From: Bin55 sp963667455
GTDB lineage: Bacteria > Pseudomonadota > Gammaproteobacteria > Pseudomonadales > Azotimanducaceae
Length of the DNA stretch: 64,000 nucleotides
Reading direction: 5' to 3'
NCBI GenBank assembly: GCA_963667455.2
Contig: CAXXFR010000039.1
Span: forward strand, 69,962-133,961
Below are positions 9,319-19,172 of this stretch, piece after piece. A program made the translations under genes and the position numbers. The notes beneath the pieces are model-generated. The model ran no database searches, was not told the origin of the DNA, and was given only the letters and a program-made list of their open reading frames with translations. Position 1 is the first letter of the stretch. Every line of letters starts with the position of its first letter.

Positions 9319-10752
9319 TTGTTGGTGCCAGCAGTGTTTGTCGTACTGAAGAGAGAACTCGAGGAAGCGATCAGTGATCGCCGATTCCTGTTGCTGTGCG
9401 TGCTTACGCTTGCTCTGACTGCCGTCGCCGCGCTGGATGGATGGCAACGGACCGCTGATAGCCAGACTTTGAAGGCCCAAGCTGAACGAATCGAGCACGA
9501 GACGTGGGTAGGACAAGGAAGTGTCAATCCGCATGATGCGGCTCACTTTGGCAGATTCGCACTACGTCCCGTTCCACCATTGGCGGCGTTCGATCCCGGC
9601 GTGTACGACTACGCAGGGGCGAGTGTTTGGATGGAGGCACATTTTCAAAATCCGCCCACCAATCGCCGAGCAGAGTCTCAGCTGAGCTCGTTTCCACTGA
9701 CAACCGCCACTCCCGCGTGGATTCTGAGTGTCGTTGTCCCCATGATCATCATCGTTCTCCTCTTTCGATCAGTTGTCGGAGAACAGGAACGAGGAACGCT
9801 TCAGCTTCTGCTCGTGCAAAACGTTCCTGCCCACGGTTTGATCGTCGGGAAGTGCTTGTCAGCCCTAGCTATTGTCGGTTTGTTCGTAGTCTTGTTGTTT
9901 GCAACAGCGTGCATCCCTGCTCTGTTTACCTTTAGTCAGGACATGGACTGGGGTCGTGTTGTTGGGTTACTACTGACGTATCTGGCCGGTTACATGGCAA
10001 TGATCGGAACCGTGTTGGCTGTGTCTGCCGCTTCGAGTTCGAGCTCCCAGTCATTTTGGATCTCAATCTTCTTCTGGATCGGCATCGCATTCGTCGTTCC
10101 GACGGTGGCTGCTCAAATTGCCCAGGATGCGCACCCTACTCCTCGAGATAGAGAATTCGTCGCTTCAATCCAAGAGAAAGCCCAGGCACCGTTCTGGCTA
10201 GGTGGAGCCCAGTATGAAGAAGTTGCGGTCTACGAAGCGGAGGTAATGACGCAACATCGAGCGATGGGGGCTGATGAATTGGGCCTGAATCGGGACGCTC
10301 TCGTGCTTCAAGCCCATGAACGATTCGCCAACCGGGCGTACGACCAGCTCTACGGCGAACTATACGCAACCCATTTGAGGCAGGAATCCATCCTACGGTT
10401 GGCATCTGCCTTCTCTCCCATTCTTGCTATTCAGCAACTCTCTCGGGGATTGGCTCAAACCGACACGATTTCGCAGATCAACTTCCTATCCAAAGCCGAA
10501 ACTCATCGGCGGGAGATCATCCGGCAACTCAATGAAGACATGATGCACAACGCAGCCGACACATCGTTTCGTTACACAGCAGACAAAGAACTTTGGGAGC
10601 AGATCGAGAACTTTGCACTGGAACCGAGAAGTCTGGCGGACACTGTTCGTTCTTACACATTCGAAATCCTGTGTCTGCTCGTGTGGATGATGCTTAGCTT
10701 CATCGCAACGGCAATGCTAATCAGGCGCAAGATTGGCTCCAGTAGATTGTGA
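9319..10752 (+). CDS. ABC-2 type permease, DUF3526-like, first of two
   Basis: 477 residues starting at a TTG 12 bases after the ATPase stop (TTG 9322 and GTG 9325 are alternatives). Helix 1 lies at about residues 22-42. A long soluble loop of about 90 residues follows, then further membrane helices from about residue 135, a second large soluble region (about 270-440) and a last helix at the C-terminus (LVWMMLSFIATAMLI). This build, with large extracytoplasmic loops and two consecutive permeases of about 460 residues, is that of the DUF3526/ABC-2 permease pairs often found beside outer-membrane receptors or peptidases. It forms the membrane channel with the next gene; transport direction and cargo are unknown. 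Confidence 0.8.
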   Translation: MLVPAVFVVLKRELEEAISDRRFLLLCVLTLALTAVAALDGWQRTADSQTLKAQAERIEHETWVGQGSVNPHDAAHFGRFALRPVPPLAAFDPGVYDYAGASVWMEAHFQNPPTNRRAESQLSSFPLTTATPAWILSVVVPMIIIVLLFRSVVGEQERGTLQLLLVQNVPAHGLIVGKCLSALAIVGLFVVLLFATACIPALFTFSQDMDWGRVVGLLLTYLAGYMAMIGTVLAVSAASSSSSQSFWISIFFWIGIAFVVPTVAAQIAQDAHPTPRDREFVASIQEKAQAPFWLGGAQYEEVAVYEAEVMTQHRAMGADELGLNRDALVLQAHERFANRAYDQLYGELYATHLRQESILRLASAFSPILAIQQLSRGLAQTDTISQINFLSKAETHRREIIRQLNEDMMHNAADTSFRYTADKELWEQIENFALEPRSLADTVRSYTFEILCLLVWMMLSFIATAMLIRRKIGSSRL

Positions 10753-10774
10753 ATTACGGAATGGTCGAGCAAGC

Positions 10775-12151
10775 ATGATGGCGCGACGCAAGGGACTCGA
10801 ACATGCGCTGATTTCTCTGGCGTTTGCAGCAATCACTGCCTATGCGGTGATCAGCGGATTGGCGTGGAAGCACGACGTCGCAACCGAACAAGCCAATCCT
10901 CCTCGGGAACACGCTGAAACGCGAAGCCAATGGTTTACATCGCTTCGTCGCGCCGAGTCGGGAGAATCAGTTTCTCCTGCATTGGCACGTCCTATGAACT
11001 TGCCTGTTCTCGTTCAACGACCCGCAGGACCTCTAGCCCAACTCGCGCATCGCAACGAAGAGTTGTATCCGTCCACTGCCACGATCAATGGTTTCACCAA
11101 CGAAGCTCTCATCTTTCGTCGCTACGAAATCGAAGGACCCTCAACATTGATGCATGGACAACTTGACATGGTCTTCGTCGTCGTCGTGTTGCTTCCTTTG
11201 ATTCTGTGTCTGTTGAACTACAACAACTTAAGCACGGACCGTGAATTGGGAAGATTGGACGTACTGATCACGCACGGCTGGCGACCGAGCCGGCTTCTTT
11301 GGACGCGAACGATACAGCACTCGCTTGCGCCTCTCGCAGTAATCGTGGTTGCTTCAGTGACCGGGGCGATATTGGATGATCCGACGAGTCCCGGAGTATG
11401 GGTTAGATTGTTGGGCTGGTTGGGGATCGTATCGTTGTATTGGACGTTTTGGGTTGCCCTGTGTGCATGGATGGCCACTTGGAGCAAGAATCCTCTGAAT
11501 GCCGCACTTGCCGCCGTTTCGTTGTGGGTTGGCATCGTAGTCCTTCTGCCATCGCTCCTTCAGGTAGTCACTGTACGGATTACCGATCCACCTTCGAAGA
11601 TTCACGTGATGTCGTTGGCTCGGACAGCCCAAGCTGAAGCACTGCAATCCGTAGATGAACGTGTTGAAGCGTTCATGGCGGAACACGGATCAGAAATCCC
11701 GTCGGAAGTGGAAAACGTGGCGGCCTACTATCGACGAGCATACGTATCGAACTCTGCAATCAATTCGAAAGTCGGATCGCTGCTCGACGAGTACAACGCG
11801 CAACTCGATGACGACCTGAAATTATTGGACTACCTGCAAGTCCTCTCCCCTGCGAATTCAATCCATCGTGCACTGCATGAAGTGGCTGGATCGGGAATTG
11901 TTCGTGCGGCCCGGTTTCAGCGAGAAGTGAGAATGTTCTTTCGCCACTACTTTGCGTCCATTGGAGAAGCCACTATGAATCAGCAGAGACTCTCGGTGAC
12001 GGAAGCAGAGGCAATAGGTGAGCTTCGATTCGCCGAATCGCCTTCTTGGTCGACTATTGTCACCGCGGCGCTGGGACTGACAGTGCTGATCGTGGTTGTA
12101 CTGTTACATTGTGCGAGGACCAGTCGAAGACTGGAGCACCCTGTCGGTTAG
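10775..12151 (+). CDS. ABC-2 type permease, DUF3526-like, second of two
   Basis: 458 residues from ATG 10775 (ATG 10778 also possible; the open frame continues upstream to 10733 within the previous gene but without a good start). It has the same layout as its neighbour: helix 1 near residues 10-30, a soluble loop, helices around residues 140-160 (VFVVVVLLPLILCLLNY) and onward, a second soluble region and a C-terminal helix (LTVLIVVVLLHCA). It probably forms a heterodimer with the preceding permease. The two proteins look like products of an old duplication. It ends 17 bases before the convergent stop of the ZIP transporter. Confidence 0.8.
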   Translation: MMARRKGLEHALISLAFAAITAYAVISGLAWKHDVATEQANPPREHAETRSQWFTSLRRAESGESVSPALARPMNLPVLVQRPAGPLAQLAHRNEELYPSTATINGFTNEALIFRRYEIEGPSTLMHGQLDMVFVVVVLLPLILCLLNYNNLSTDRELGRLDVLITHGWRPSRLLWTRTIQHSLAPLAVIVVASVTGAILDDPTSPGVWVRLLGWLGIVSLYWTFWVALCAWMATWSKNPLNAALAAVSLWVGIVVLLPSLLQVVTVRITDPPSKIHVMSLARTAQAEALQSVDERVEAFMAEHGSEIPSEVENVAAYYRRAYVSNSAINSKVGSLLDEYNAQLDDDLKLLDYLQVLSPANSIHRALHEVAGSGIVRAARFQREVRMFFRHYFASIGEATMNQQRLSVTEAEAIGELRFAESPSWSTIVTAALGLTVLIVVVLLHCARTSRRLEHPVG

Positions 12152-12168
12152 TTTCAGTCAGGACTGGC

Positions 12169-13020
12169 TCAGTGCGGATCTTCGAAAATCGCGTGCAGGA
12201 AATGCTCCTCGATCAAGAACAGTCCGTACGCAACTACCATGCCCAAGAAAACAAGTACTACCAGTAGCCACCTGTGATGGCGATGGAACTGAATTTCAGG
12301 TAGTAATTCGCTAAGTGCGATGCAAAGAAACGACCCACAAGCGAATGCCAATACGTAGCCGATGGCTTGGCTCTCGTAGAAATCCGTCAGCAGACCCGTG
12401 AACATATACGTAGCTGCGGCGGTCACAGGACAAATCAATGCAAACCCAATATTGATCCACAATGCCAGTCTCGGATCGTTTCGGTAGTTCCGCAGCAGCA
12501 CTAGCACCGAGTAGGCATCGAGTGGCTTGTGCATGAATATTGCAAAGAACACTCCCAGACCCGGCAGCATTCCGGGATGGATGTGTCCCGCTCGAACACT
12601 GGCCCCAAGCGCAATCCCCTCAGTGATCGAATGAATGCTCAGACCGATGAACAGTCCCACGAAGCTTTGAAAGGTCTTGGGACTCTCACTGAGTTGGTGC
12701 AGACTATCGCTACTTGCATCTTGGGACTGAAAATCAAACGTGCGTAGCACCACGATCATCGCAAGAACACCAATTGCAACCCAGGTCATGGCCTCAACTA
12801 TGGAGTGCTCGCCATGATCGGACTCAGACAGATGCTCAACGCTGTGAGGAAGAAGATGAAACAACGCAATTCCAATGACACAGCCAGCGACGAAAGCTGT
12901 GACCATCTGACGTTGATTGTGCGATACAACTCCAAGTGCGCTGAGCTGTCCGCCAAGAAAAGAAGCTAGACCAATAGCTACTGAATACCCGAGAAGCAAC
13001 AGCAATGGATCGAGGGGCAT
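12169..13020 (-). CDS. ZIP family divalent metal transporter
   Basis: 283 residues, about eight membrane helices. Helix 4 carries the ZIP signature H-S-x-x-E-G (SIHSITEGIALG) and helix 5 has MHKPLDAYS, both metal-binding in the family; a cytoplasmic loop is rich in His/Glu/Asp (HLSESDHGEHS). ZIP proteins import zinc, iron or similar ions into the cytoplasm. ATG 13020 is chosen over the TTG at 13023 because AGGAG stands seven bases upstream. No Zur or Fur box was recognised in the 170 bases upstream. It is convergent with the ABC-2 permease. Confidence 0.88.
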   Translation of the reverse strand: MPLDPLLLLLGYSVAIGLASFLGGQLSALGVVSHNQRQMVTAFVAGCVIGIALFHLLPHSVEHLSESDHGEHSIVEAMTWVAIGVLAMIVVLRTFDFQSQDASSDSLHQLSESPKTFQSFVGLFIGLSIHSITEGIALGASVRAGHIHPGMLPGLGVFFAIFMHKPLDAYSVLVLLRNYRNDPRLALWINIGFALICPVTAAATYMFTGLLTDFYESQAIGYVLAFACGSFLCIALSELLPEIQFHRHHRWLLVVLVFLGMVVAYGLFLIEEHFLHAIFEDPH

Positions 13021-13197
13021 CAATCTACTCCTGGGGAAAGAGGATCAAGACCGCGACCACGATCGCAAATCTACCCATTACGACGAGGATGGCTTTCGTG
13101 TCGAGACAGAGCACACAACGAGCCAAGAGAACTCGATCCTTCTACTACTCAAGACTGCACGAAACGTGACATGATAGTGTTGCAAGTTGCGATTGAA

Positions 13198-14157
13198 TCA
13201 TTGAGCTGTCTGATACTTCACTTTCGGATGGATACACAGCAACTCGTAAACCAGATTGGCCGCAACTAACGACGTGTTTCGCGTCAAGTCGAATGGAGGC
13301 GACACTTCGACGACATCTGCACCGACTAGGTTCAGTCCTCGACATCCACGAATGACCTCCATTCCTTGTGCGGTGGTCAACCCTCCCGGTTCCGGAGTCC
13401 CTGTGCCGGGTGCGCAAGAAGGATCTAGACCGTCGATGTCGAAGCTGATGTACAACGGGGCACTTCCTACCCTGTCCCGCACTTCCTCCATAATCGGATC
13501 CAGAGAGCGGTGCCAGCATTCAGATGCTTGAACAACACGGAAACCTTGATTGACTGACCACTCGAAGTCATCTGGATCGTAGCCAGTACCTCGCAATCCT
13601 ATCTGCGTTACCCGAACACAGTCCAGTAGTTCCTCTTCGACTGCACGCCGGAATGGTGTGCCGTGAGTGTATTTCTCTCCGAACATGGCTTCATTGGCAT
13701 CGGCGTGGGCATCCACGTGAACTAGTGCAATCGGTCCGTATTGTCGTGAGGCAGCTCGAAGTATCGGCAACACTACCGAATGATCACCTCCAAGCGTGAA
13801 TGGAGCGCAGTGGTTCTCGAACATGGGACTGTAGAAGTCCTCAATGATTCGCATACTTCGTTCGATGCTGTACGTGTTGATGGGAACGTCCCCGTAGTCC
13901 ATTACTTGCATGGAGTCGAATGGTTTGGCTCCTGTTGCCATGTTGTAGGGTCGCAACAGACGCGATTCGTCTCGAATCTCTCTGGGAGCAAGGCGAGCAC
14001 CCGGTCGATTCGAAGTCGCAATATCCAACGGAATTCCAACAATGGCGGCATCGGCATCGGCCAAGTCCTGTCCGCTCGGAATCCGCATGAAGGTCGCGGG
14101 ACCCCCAAATCTCGGCATTAAGTTACCTGAGAGCGGTTGGTTTAGCGTTCGCGGCAT
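13198..14157 (-). CDS. ureohydrolase (agmatinase/guanidinobutyrase family)
   Basis: 319 residues, the standard length for the arginase/agmatinase superfamily. Manganese-binding motifs are intact: GGDHS, DAHAD and SFDIDGLDP. The head LNQPLSGNLMPRFGG...MRIP is close to what I recall of guanidinobutyrase (GbuA) and guanidinopropionase, so hydrolysis of 4-guanidinobutyrate to 4-aminobutyrate and urea is a fair guess; agmatinase (speB) activity is the alternative. Cytoplasmic enzyme. No biosynthetic partner is adjacent. The ATG at 14157 fits the family start; MPRFGG at codon 14 is a weaker alternative. Confidence 0.88.
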   Translation of the reverse strand: MPRTLNQPLSGNLMPRFGGPATFMRIPSGQDLADADAAIVGIPLDIATSNRPGARLAPREIRDESRLLRPYNMATGAKPFDSMQVMDYGDVPINTYSIERSMRIIEDFYSPMFENHCAPFTLGGDHSVVLPILRAASRQYGPIALVHVDAHADANEAMFGEKYTHGTPFRRAVEEELLDCVRVTQIGLRGTGYDPDDFEWSVNQGFRVVQASECWHRSLDPIMEEVRDRVGSAPLYISFDIDGLDPSCAPGTGTPEPGGLTTAQGMEVIRGCRGLNLVGADVVEVSPPFDLTRNTSLVAANLVYELLCIHPKVKYQTAQ

Positions 14158-14327
14158 GAGTTTGCTCTTGGATTGCCTTGGGTTGCCGACAGGCCGATCG
14201 ACAAATAGCCATTATCAACGACTACCCACCAATACAATGAAGGTCAGGCCGTGTACCTACTGACAACAGTGAACCGAACAAGTAGCTTGCGGTCTAACAA
14301 AGCAACTTCAATTGAACAGAGGCCAGC

Positions 14328-14867
14328 ATGTCTCAATCTACAAGAACCTCAAAAATTGCTAGGATCGCCCTTGCGCTCCTAGTCCCCTTCGTCTTCTGCG
14401 CTTCTTCCTACGCTGGAGGTGCACTGTGCGCCGAAACTGCGGCCAAGTCCGAAAAATTCAACGAGTGGGATGAAGACGGGAATGCGTCCGTTTCCCTGGC
14501 TGAGTTCCGTACTGGCTTGAAGGCCAAACTCGAGAGCGAACAGAAGTCGAAAGCCAAGGCAAAGTCTGCAAAAGGATCCGTCGACCTGTCCAGCAAAACG
14601 AAAGTAAGTTGGGATGCGGAGAAAGAGCAGTGGAGTCAGGATGTTTCGGCCATGTTCGCTACGTTGGACGAAGATGAAGACAATTCGATTTCATTGGGAG
14701 AGTTCCTCAATTACGACGACAAGACCGAAGCGAAGCTCGGCAAGTCAAAGGTGGACTACACGGAACTTGACGCTAAGTCGAAGATTCTCGATGCGAAAAA
14801 GAAGTCGTACGACGGAAAAGACGCAAAGTTGGGATCGAAGGACCTGAAGTCTAAGAATAAGAGCTAA
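14328..14867 (+). CDS. secreted EF-hand protein, lysine-rich
   Basis: 179 residues. A signal peptide spans about residues 1-30 (ALALLVPFVFCASSYAG). Two EF-hand loops follow: DEDGNASVSLAEF at about 48-60 and DEDEDNSISLGEF at about 113-125, each with the expected acidic positions and a terminal Glu. Between and after them lie Lys/Ser/Ala/Asp-rich segments (KSKAKAKSAKGS; DAKKKSYDGKDAKLGSKD), giving a mixed-charge tail. Calcium binding in the periplasm or outside the cell is likely; partner and role are unknown. It is divergent from the ureohydrolase. No recognised homologue beyond the EF-hand family. Confidence 0.75.
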   Translation: MSQSTRTSKIARIALALLVPFVFCASSYAGGALCAETAAKSEKFNEWDEDGNASVSLAEFRTGLKAKLESEQKSKAKAKSAKGSVDLSSKTKVSWDAEKEQWSQDVSAMFATLDEDEDNSISLGEFLNYDDKTEAKLGKSKVDYTELDAKSKILDAKKKSYDGKDAKLGSKDLKSKNKS

Positions 14868-15256
14868 GAGCTTATGAACTGAGGAGTGTGTCAATACTCC
14901 CATTCTTCACGATGAAGAGTCTTGACACAACCCTCCCTCGTTCTGGGACGGCGACTAGCTCACGTGGGACACTACTGGACCATCCGAGCAAGACTCAGTG
15001 CCAGAATGAGTTCGTTCTTGAACGGCTCGAATAGACTAGTGCATCACAGAAGTCCATTGATCATGGCTCAGGTGAGACGGCAAACCCATGCCGTATGCCC
15101 TGATCTCCAACTACACAAACTAAGAGCTCAGTCGTCCAGGTCATGCGGCTAGAGTTGGATTGACCGATCGCTCAGAGAGAGTGCTGAATGAGCGCGAGAG
15201 CGAATTGAATTCACACTAGAACAGAGTGAGTCTTTTTGGACGCTCAATCCTGAGCA
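14868..15256. other. intergenic gap without recognised gene
   Basis: 389 bases between convergent genes. A weak hairpin (GGAGT...ACTCC, 14883-14900) follows the EF-hand gene and may mark its transcript end. A 76-codon frame at 14922-15152 has no family resemblance or ribosome binding site and is not counted. Confidence 0.5.
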
Positions 15257-18200
15257 CTACATCCCACGTTCAAACCGAACGTTTTGACGCACATGAAGGT
15301 CGCGGCCCTCTAGGAACTTGATTCGATCCATTCCGGGTGTTCTTGGCAAGGGTTCCACCGTGTCGCCGAATTGAGTGTAGAGATCCATGTCTCTAGCCCA
15401 CCCGCGAAAGTCCAATATCAAATGTCGTGAGTAACCTTCGGTAGGGGATTCGGGAACACTGAACTCCAAATGAACCTCCTCGCCACTTCCGATGATCGCA
15501 TAGGCTCCGTCCACTTCGTTGACAAGAGCTAGAGCGTCTCCGTACGCCGAGTAGAAACCAGTCATGTACTTCGCGTCCCAATACTGCGAGCGATTCTGAT
15601 AGTCATAGAACGGTAGCCGTTGATCCCCCGTAGTTCGGTGAGCGAATCCTGATCGTTGAACCTTGCCGATTACCGGCTGCAATGTCTGCACGACCATTTC
15701 TGGCGGTGCAGATTCTTCGGTTACCAGCCTGATTCGATCCCAGTAAATCTCCAAATTGGAAGTAATGCGCAGCGCTTTAGTCCCTTCAGGTAGTGTTGGC
15801 AACGGAACTACCATTTCTCTAGGCATGCCGGCCGGATAACCAAAGGAGTTCAACACTACGACCCAGTTGCTTTCTCCATCAAGAGCCTCGATGGTAGGAG
15901 ATCCATATTCCGCTCCCGCTTGCCATGCGCCAAAGACTGTTTGCGAGTAGGGATATTCAATCCATCCATCGGCGACAAGTACTTGATTCTCCGAAGGAAT
16001 TTCGGATTCGAACCACATCGTGATCGAAAAGTACTCTTCTAAGCGACCAATGAATCGCTTATCCACTGAACCAGGGTCAGGAGCTTGCAAGTCTCGATCG
16101 AGAAGTTTGTCGGTAATGTCCCTCCCGTCCGCCGTAGTGGCGATGCTCGGGAGCATCTGCTCACGAAAGGTAATCAACCGACCGGTTGCAACCGGCGAAC
16201 CGGTTGACATGCGCTCATCGACGACCAAGTTCCACTGAGGCGGCAGATCAACCACCTCAATGGTTGACGCATCGAGATACAACGTCTCTTCCATGGGTTC
16301 GCCGATCTTGATGGCATATCGACCGTCCCGTGGCTTCAATTGCTCCGAGTTCATTCGAAAACGCTCCCAAGGCCTTGCGGCGACAGACTGTCCCGGTGGG
16401 GAGAAGAACCCCGATCCACCCACTCCGAGGACGTCGCTAACGAACTCAAACTCTGTACCGTTCCAAGCGAAAAGCACGGGACAGCTTGCCAATTGCCGCT
16501 CGACCTCACTAATGCGGTGAAGATTGCCGGCGGAGAGACCGATTTCTGTTTGGAAGACTCCATCCGACCACTCCAGTACGACGTTATTGGCAGCATCCAA
16601 ACCTCGTAGTCCAAAGCTGAGCGGCAACAAACTCTGACTCGCTCCAGAGTGATTGTCAATGCGGTCCTGTATCGACCAACTACCTCCTACACGCAACTTG
16701 ACGCGTGTTCCAATCCCAGATGCATTGCTACGCATTTGACTTGCATCACGCTCTCCCACCGGGTCAATTGCCAAGAACTTGAACCGGCCTTCTCCTGGAG
16801 GAACGTAGTACAGCGCATCTCGAGTTGCCGCCACCAGTCCTGGACCCATTGACGCATCTGTGTACACAGGAATGGCCGAGACTAAGTTCTCCAAGTCTAT
16901 GCGCTCTTCTTCGGAAGCTAGTGGAATATCAACGACATGGATCGCGTTGTCAGCCACAACAATCAGATCTAGTTCTCCGCTGCCCGTCACGTCGGACAAA
17001 GCCAGCTCAAGAATCTCTGACGATGTACCGGCAATCAGCGAGAAATCCAGCTGCTTTGCTCGCCAATCCACTCGGTCAAACGACAGCACTGTCAATTGAC
17101 TGTCAATCGTGTGCGCAACGATGTCTGGATATCCGTCGACGTCTATATCGCCACTGACAGCGTTAATCAACGGTTCGTTGAAAGTAGAAACAATGCCCCG
17201 CATCTGTCTATATCGCCACGTTCGGTCATTGCGAGCGGCATAGATTGGATCGTCTTTGTTGGAGAACAGTAGATCGACATCTCGGTCGGAGTCCAAGTCC
17301 GTTGCGAGTACCTCGTGAATTGGGGGTCGCGCTCCGACCAGAGCTATTTCCCGAAATGTGAACTCGGTAGTTCTGGTGTTTGTAAGCTGAAAGACAATTC
17401 CGTCGTCGGCGAACATGATGTCCAGGTCACCATCGTGGTCTGCATCCACAAGCACCGCAGAGTTGCATGATCCAGACCAGAGGCGATCATCGGGACTTAC
17501 TTCAGCGACTCCGTTTTCGGGCAACTTCAGCCAATAGAGACCTTGATTGCTGCACACGACCAGATCGTAGTTCGAGTCGTTGTCAACGTCTCCGATATGC
17601 AATGAGACAGTTCCTTGCAGACCCATTGTGTGTCGCAGGCTTAATGTCGAAGCGGTTGGATTCAGTGTGAACCACCTAATCGAGTCTTTGTCCGCCACGA
17701 ACAGTTCAAGCTCTTCTGACTTGCTTCTCCACGCCGCGGCCATAGTTGCAATGGGAGATTCAAGATTCTTGAGCAAAGTCGGCGAGCCGAATAGCGGACC
17801 CTTAGGCCGTTCAAATTCCTGGGATTCCACTACATTCGCACTTCGAGCATTTGCCTTCGGTCCCATCTTGAGATACGAAATCGAGGCTGTGCGAGCCGCC
17901 GGATTCGCTTCCAAACGCTGATAGTCTTCGAGCAATTGGTTGGCCAATCGAGGATCGTTCATTCTTCGTGCAGCCAGTGCCGCAGCCCAATAGCCGCTAA
18001 CGAGATAGGGATCCAATTCAATCGACTTAATCAACCATTCCTTGGCGTCTTTGTACTCCTGAAGCTGCAGATGCGTCTGACCCAAGAAGTATGCTGCATA
18101 GGCATCCTCGGGATCGAGACTAACCACCCTTTTGAATCGATTGTGGGCATCTGTGATGTGCCCCAAATGGAAGGAAACAACACCCGATGTATAGATCGCT

Positions 18201-18499
18201 CGAACGTTTTCTGGATCGGAGTGGAGTACATTTCCAAGGATATCGAGCGCTTGCTGTTCCGCACCCTCCTCCTGTGTATTTAGGATTGCAATTGCAAGGT
18301 TGACTTGGGCCAAATCCCACTTCGGTCGTTGTGCAACCACTTCGGCAAACGTCTCGTAGGCGGCAGCGTACTCGAAGCGTCCCATTTGGGCAACGCCCAA
18401 GTCATTCAGCTCAACGTGATCTTGTGTAATGCGACCACTGCAGCCAAGCACAATCGCACCGAGAAAAGACACGAGGATGATCCAGTGAATGTGCTTCAT
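15257..18499 (-). CDS. large lipoprotein with TPR, FG-GAP/VCBS and UnbV-like domains
   Basis: 1080 residues. The start carries a lipoprotein signal with lipobox V-L-G-C (cysteine at residue 20), so the protein is probably lipid-anchored. TPR repeats cover about 30-200 (YAAYFLGQTHLQLQEYKDA). FG-GAP/VCBS repeats follow from about 230 to 560 (DVDNDSNYD, DADHDGDLD, DLDSDRDVD, DIDVDGYPD), then an ASPIC/UnbV-like segment (IGTRVKLRVGG ... LEWSDG). The last ~400 residues form a separate region with WNGTEFEFVSDVLG and a beta-rich, carbohydrate-binding-like composition that I cannot name. Together with the gene at 1726-3528 this is the second UnbV-type protein within 17 kb; both are associated with TPR modules. 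Role unknown; surface display is inferred. Confidence 0.85.
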   Translation of the reverse strand: MKHIHWIILVSFLGAIVLGCSGRITQDHVELNDLGVAQMGRFEYAAAYETFAEVVAQRPKWDLAQVNLAIAILNTQEEGAEQQALDILGNVLHSDPENVRAIYTSGVVSFHLGHITDAHNRFKRVVSLDPEDAYAAYFLGQTHLQLQEYKDAKEWLIKSIELDPYLVSGYWAAALAARRMNDPRLANQLLEDYQRLEANPAARTASISYLKMGPKANARSANVVESQEFERPKGPLFGSPTLLKNLESPIATMAAAWRSKSEELELFVADKDSIRWFTLNPTASTLSLRHTMGLQGTVSLHIGDVDNDSNYDLVVCSNQGLYWLKLPENGVAEVSPDDRLWSGSCNSAVLVDADHDGDLDIMFADDGIVFQLTNTRTTEFTFREIALVGARPPIHEVLATDLDSDRDVDLLFSNKDDPIYAARNDRTWRYRQMRGIVSTFNEPLINAVSGDIDVDGYPDIVAHTIDSQLTVLSFDRVDWRAKQLDFSLIAGTSSEILELALSDVTGSGELDLIVVADNAIHVVDIPLASEEERIDLENLVSAIPVYTDASMGPGLVAATRDALYYVPPGEGRFKFLAIDPVGERDASQMRSNASGIGTRVKLRVGGSWSIQDRIDNHSGASQSLLPLSFGLRGLDAANNVVLEWSDGVFQTEIGLSAGNLHRISEVERQLASCPVLFAWNGTEFEFVSDVLGVGGSGFFSPPGQSVAARPWERFRMNSEQLKPRDGRYAIKIGEPMEETLYLDASTIEVVDLPPQWNLVVDERMSTGSPVATGRLITFREQMLPSIATTADGRDITDKLLDRDLQAPDPGSVDKRFIGRLEEYFSITMWFESEIPSENQVLVADGWIEYPYSQTVFGAWQAGAEYGSPTIEALDGESNWVVVLNSFGYPAGMPREMVVPLPTLPEGTKALRITSNLEIYWDRIRLVTEESAPPEMVVQTLQPVIGKVQRSGFAHRTTGDQRLPFYDYQNRSQYWDAKYMTGFYSAYGDALALVNEVDGAYAIIGSGEEVHLEFSVPESPTEGYSRHLILDFRGWARDMDLYTQFGDTVEPLPRTPGMDRIKFLEGRDLHVRQNVRFERGM

Positions 18500-18930
18500 T
18501 GCACCTTCAACCTGACACAGCGCGACTGAATTGACACTTTCACCAAGTACTTATGCATGTTGAGGGTCTGAGAAAGCTCAGACAAAGGCGTTCGAAGGGA
18601 GTTTTTGCAAGTCTCGGAGAGTTGCTAAGACTTGCCAGGTTTGCCCTTTCATCGAGTTCCAATAGGATAATGGACAAGGGTAGGAATTCCCGTTAGCTGA
18701 ATCTGACTTCAAGTGCACTGCGGGTCGCTGCAAGTAGCTGTTACACGGTCGAGACGAGCCTTTCGCTATGCCACAAGACTCTCTTCATAGGTCCCGCGTT
18801 TAGCTAGACAGTGGGTCGTCCCAGCCAAATCTCGCCAAGGACTTGCGTCTCTCGCTAATCCAAGTATTCGAATCCATAGGCAAGCATCAACTCGCCTAGT
18901 CAGGGAAGACAACTATGGAACAGTTGAGAA
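18500..18930. other. gene-free stretch before tRNA-Glu
   Basis: 431 bases with no credible reading frame on either strand. A perfect 7-bp hairpin with loop AAAG lies at 18566-18583 (GTCTGAG/CTCAGAC). It should hold the promoter of the lipoprotein gene and the 3' processing region of tRNA-Glu. No tRNA-end duplication was found, so no attachment site is claimed. Confidence 0.5.
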
Positions 18931-19006
18931 TGGCGTCCCCTAGGGGAGTCGAACCCCTGTTGCTGGGATGAAAACCCAGTGTCCTAGGCCTCTAGACGAA
19001 GGGGAC
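18931..19006 (-). tRNA. tRNA-Glu (anticodon TTC), CCA encoded
   Basis: 76 bases on minus, read from 19006 to 18931. The acceptor stem is GTCCCCT/AGGGGAC, the anticodon loop TTTTCAT is flanked by CTGGG/CCCAG giving anticodon TTC, and the T loop TTCGACT is enclosed by AGGGG/CCCCT. Discriminator G is followed by an encoded CCA at 18933-18931. It stands alone, not in a tRNA or rRNA cluster. Confidence 0.96.
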
Positions 19007-19172
19007 GCGCGGCTCGCATTTTACGCCTGCGTAGTGCTACGTCAAACTATCTGTCGCAACTAGGGATGGCCGCGCGGCAGTTGCGCAGCTAAAGACCAAT
19101 TCTCCGCGTATTCGTTCCAATTTGGAGACAAAACACTTCGATGAAATGATCCGCTGAGAAGACAGCGCTCAG

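Noticed and set aside
18931..19006. tRNA-Glu as an integration site
   Set aside because: No repeated tRNA end, integrase or phage-like gene was found on either side.
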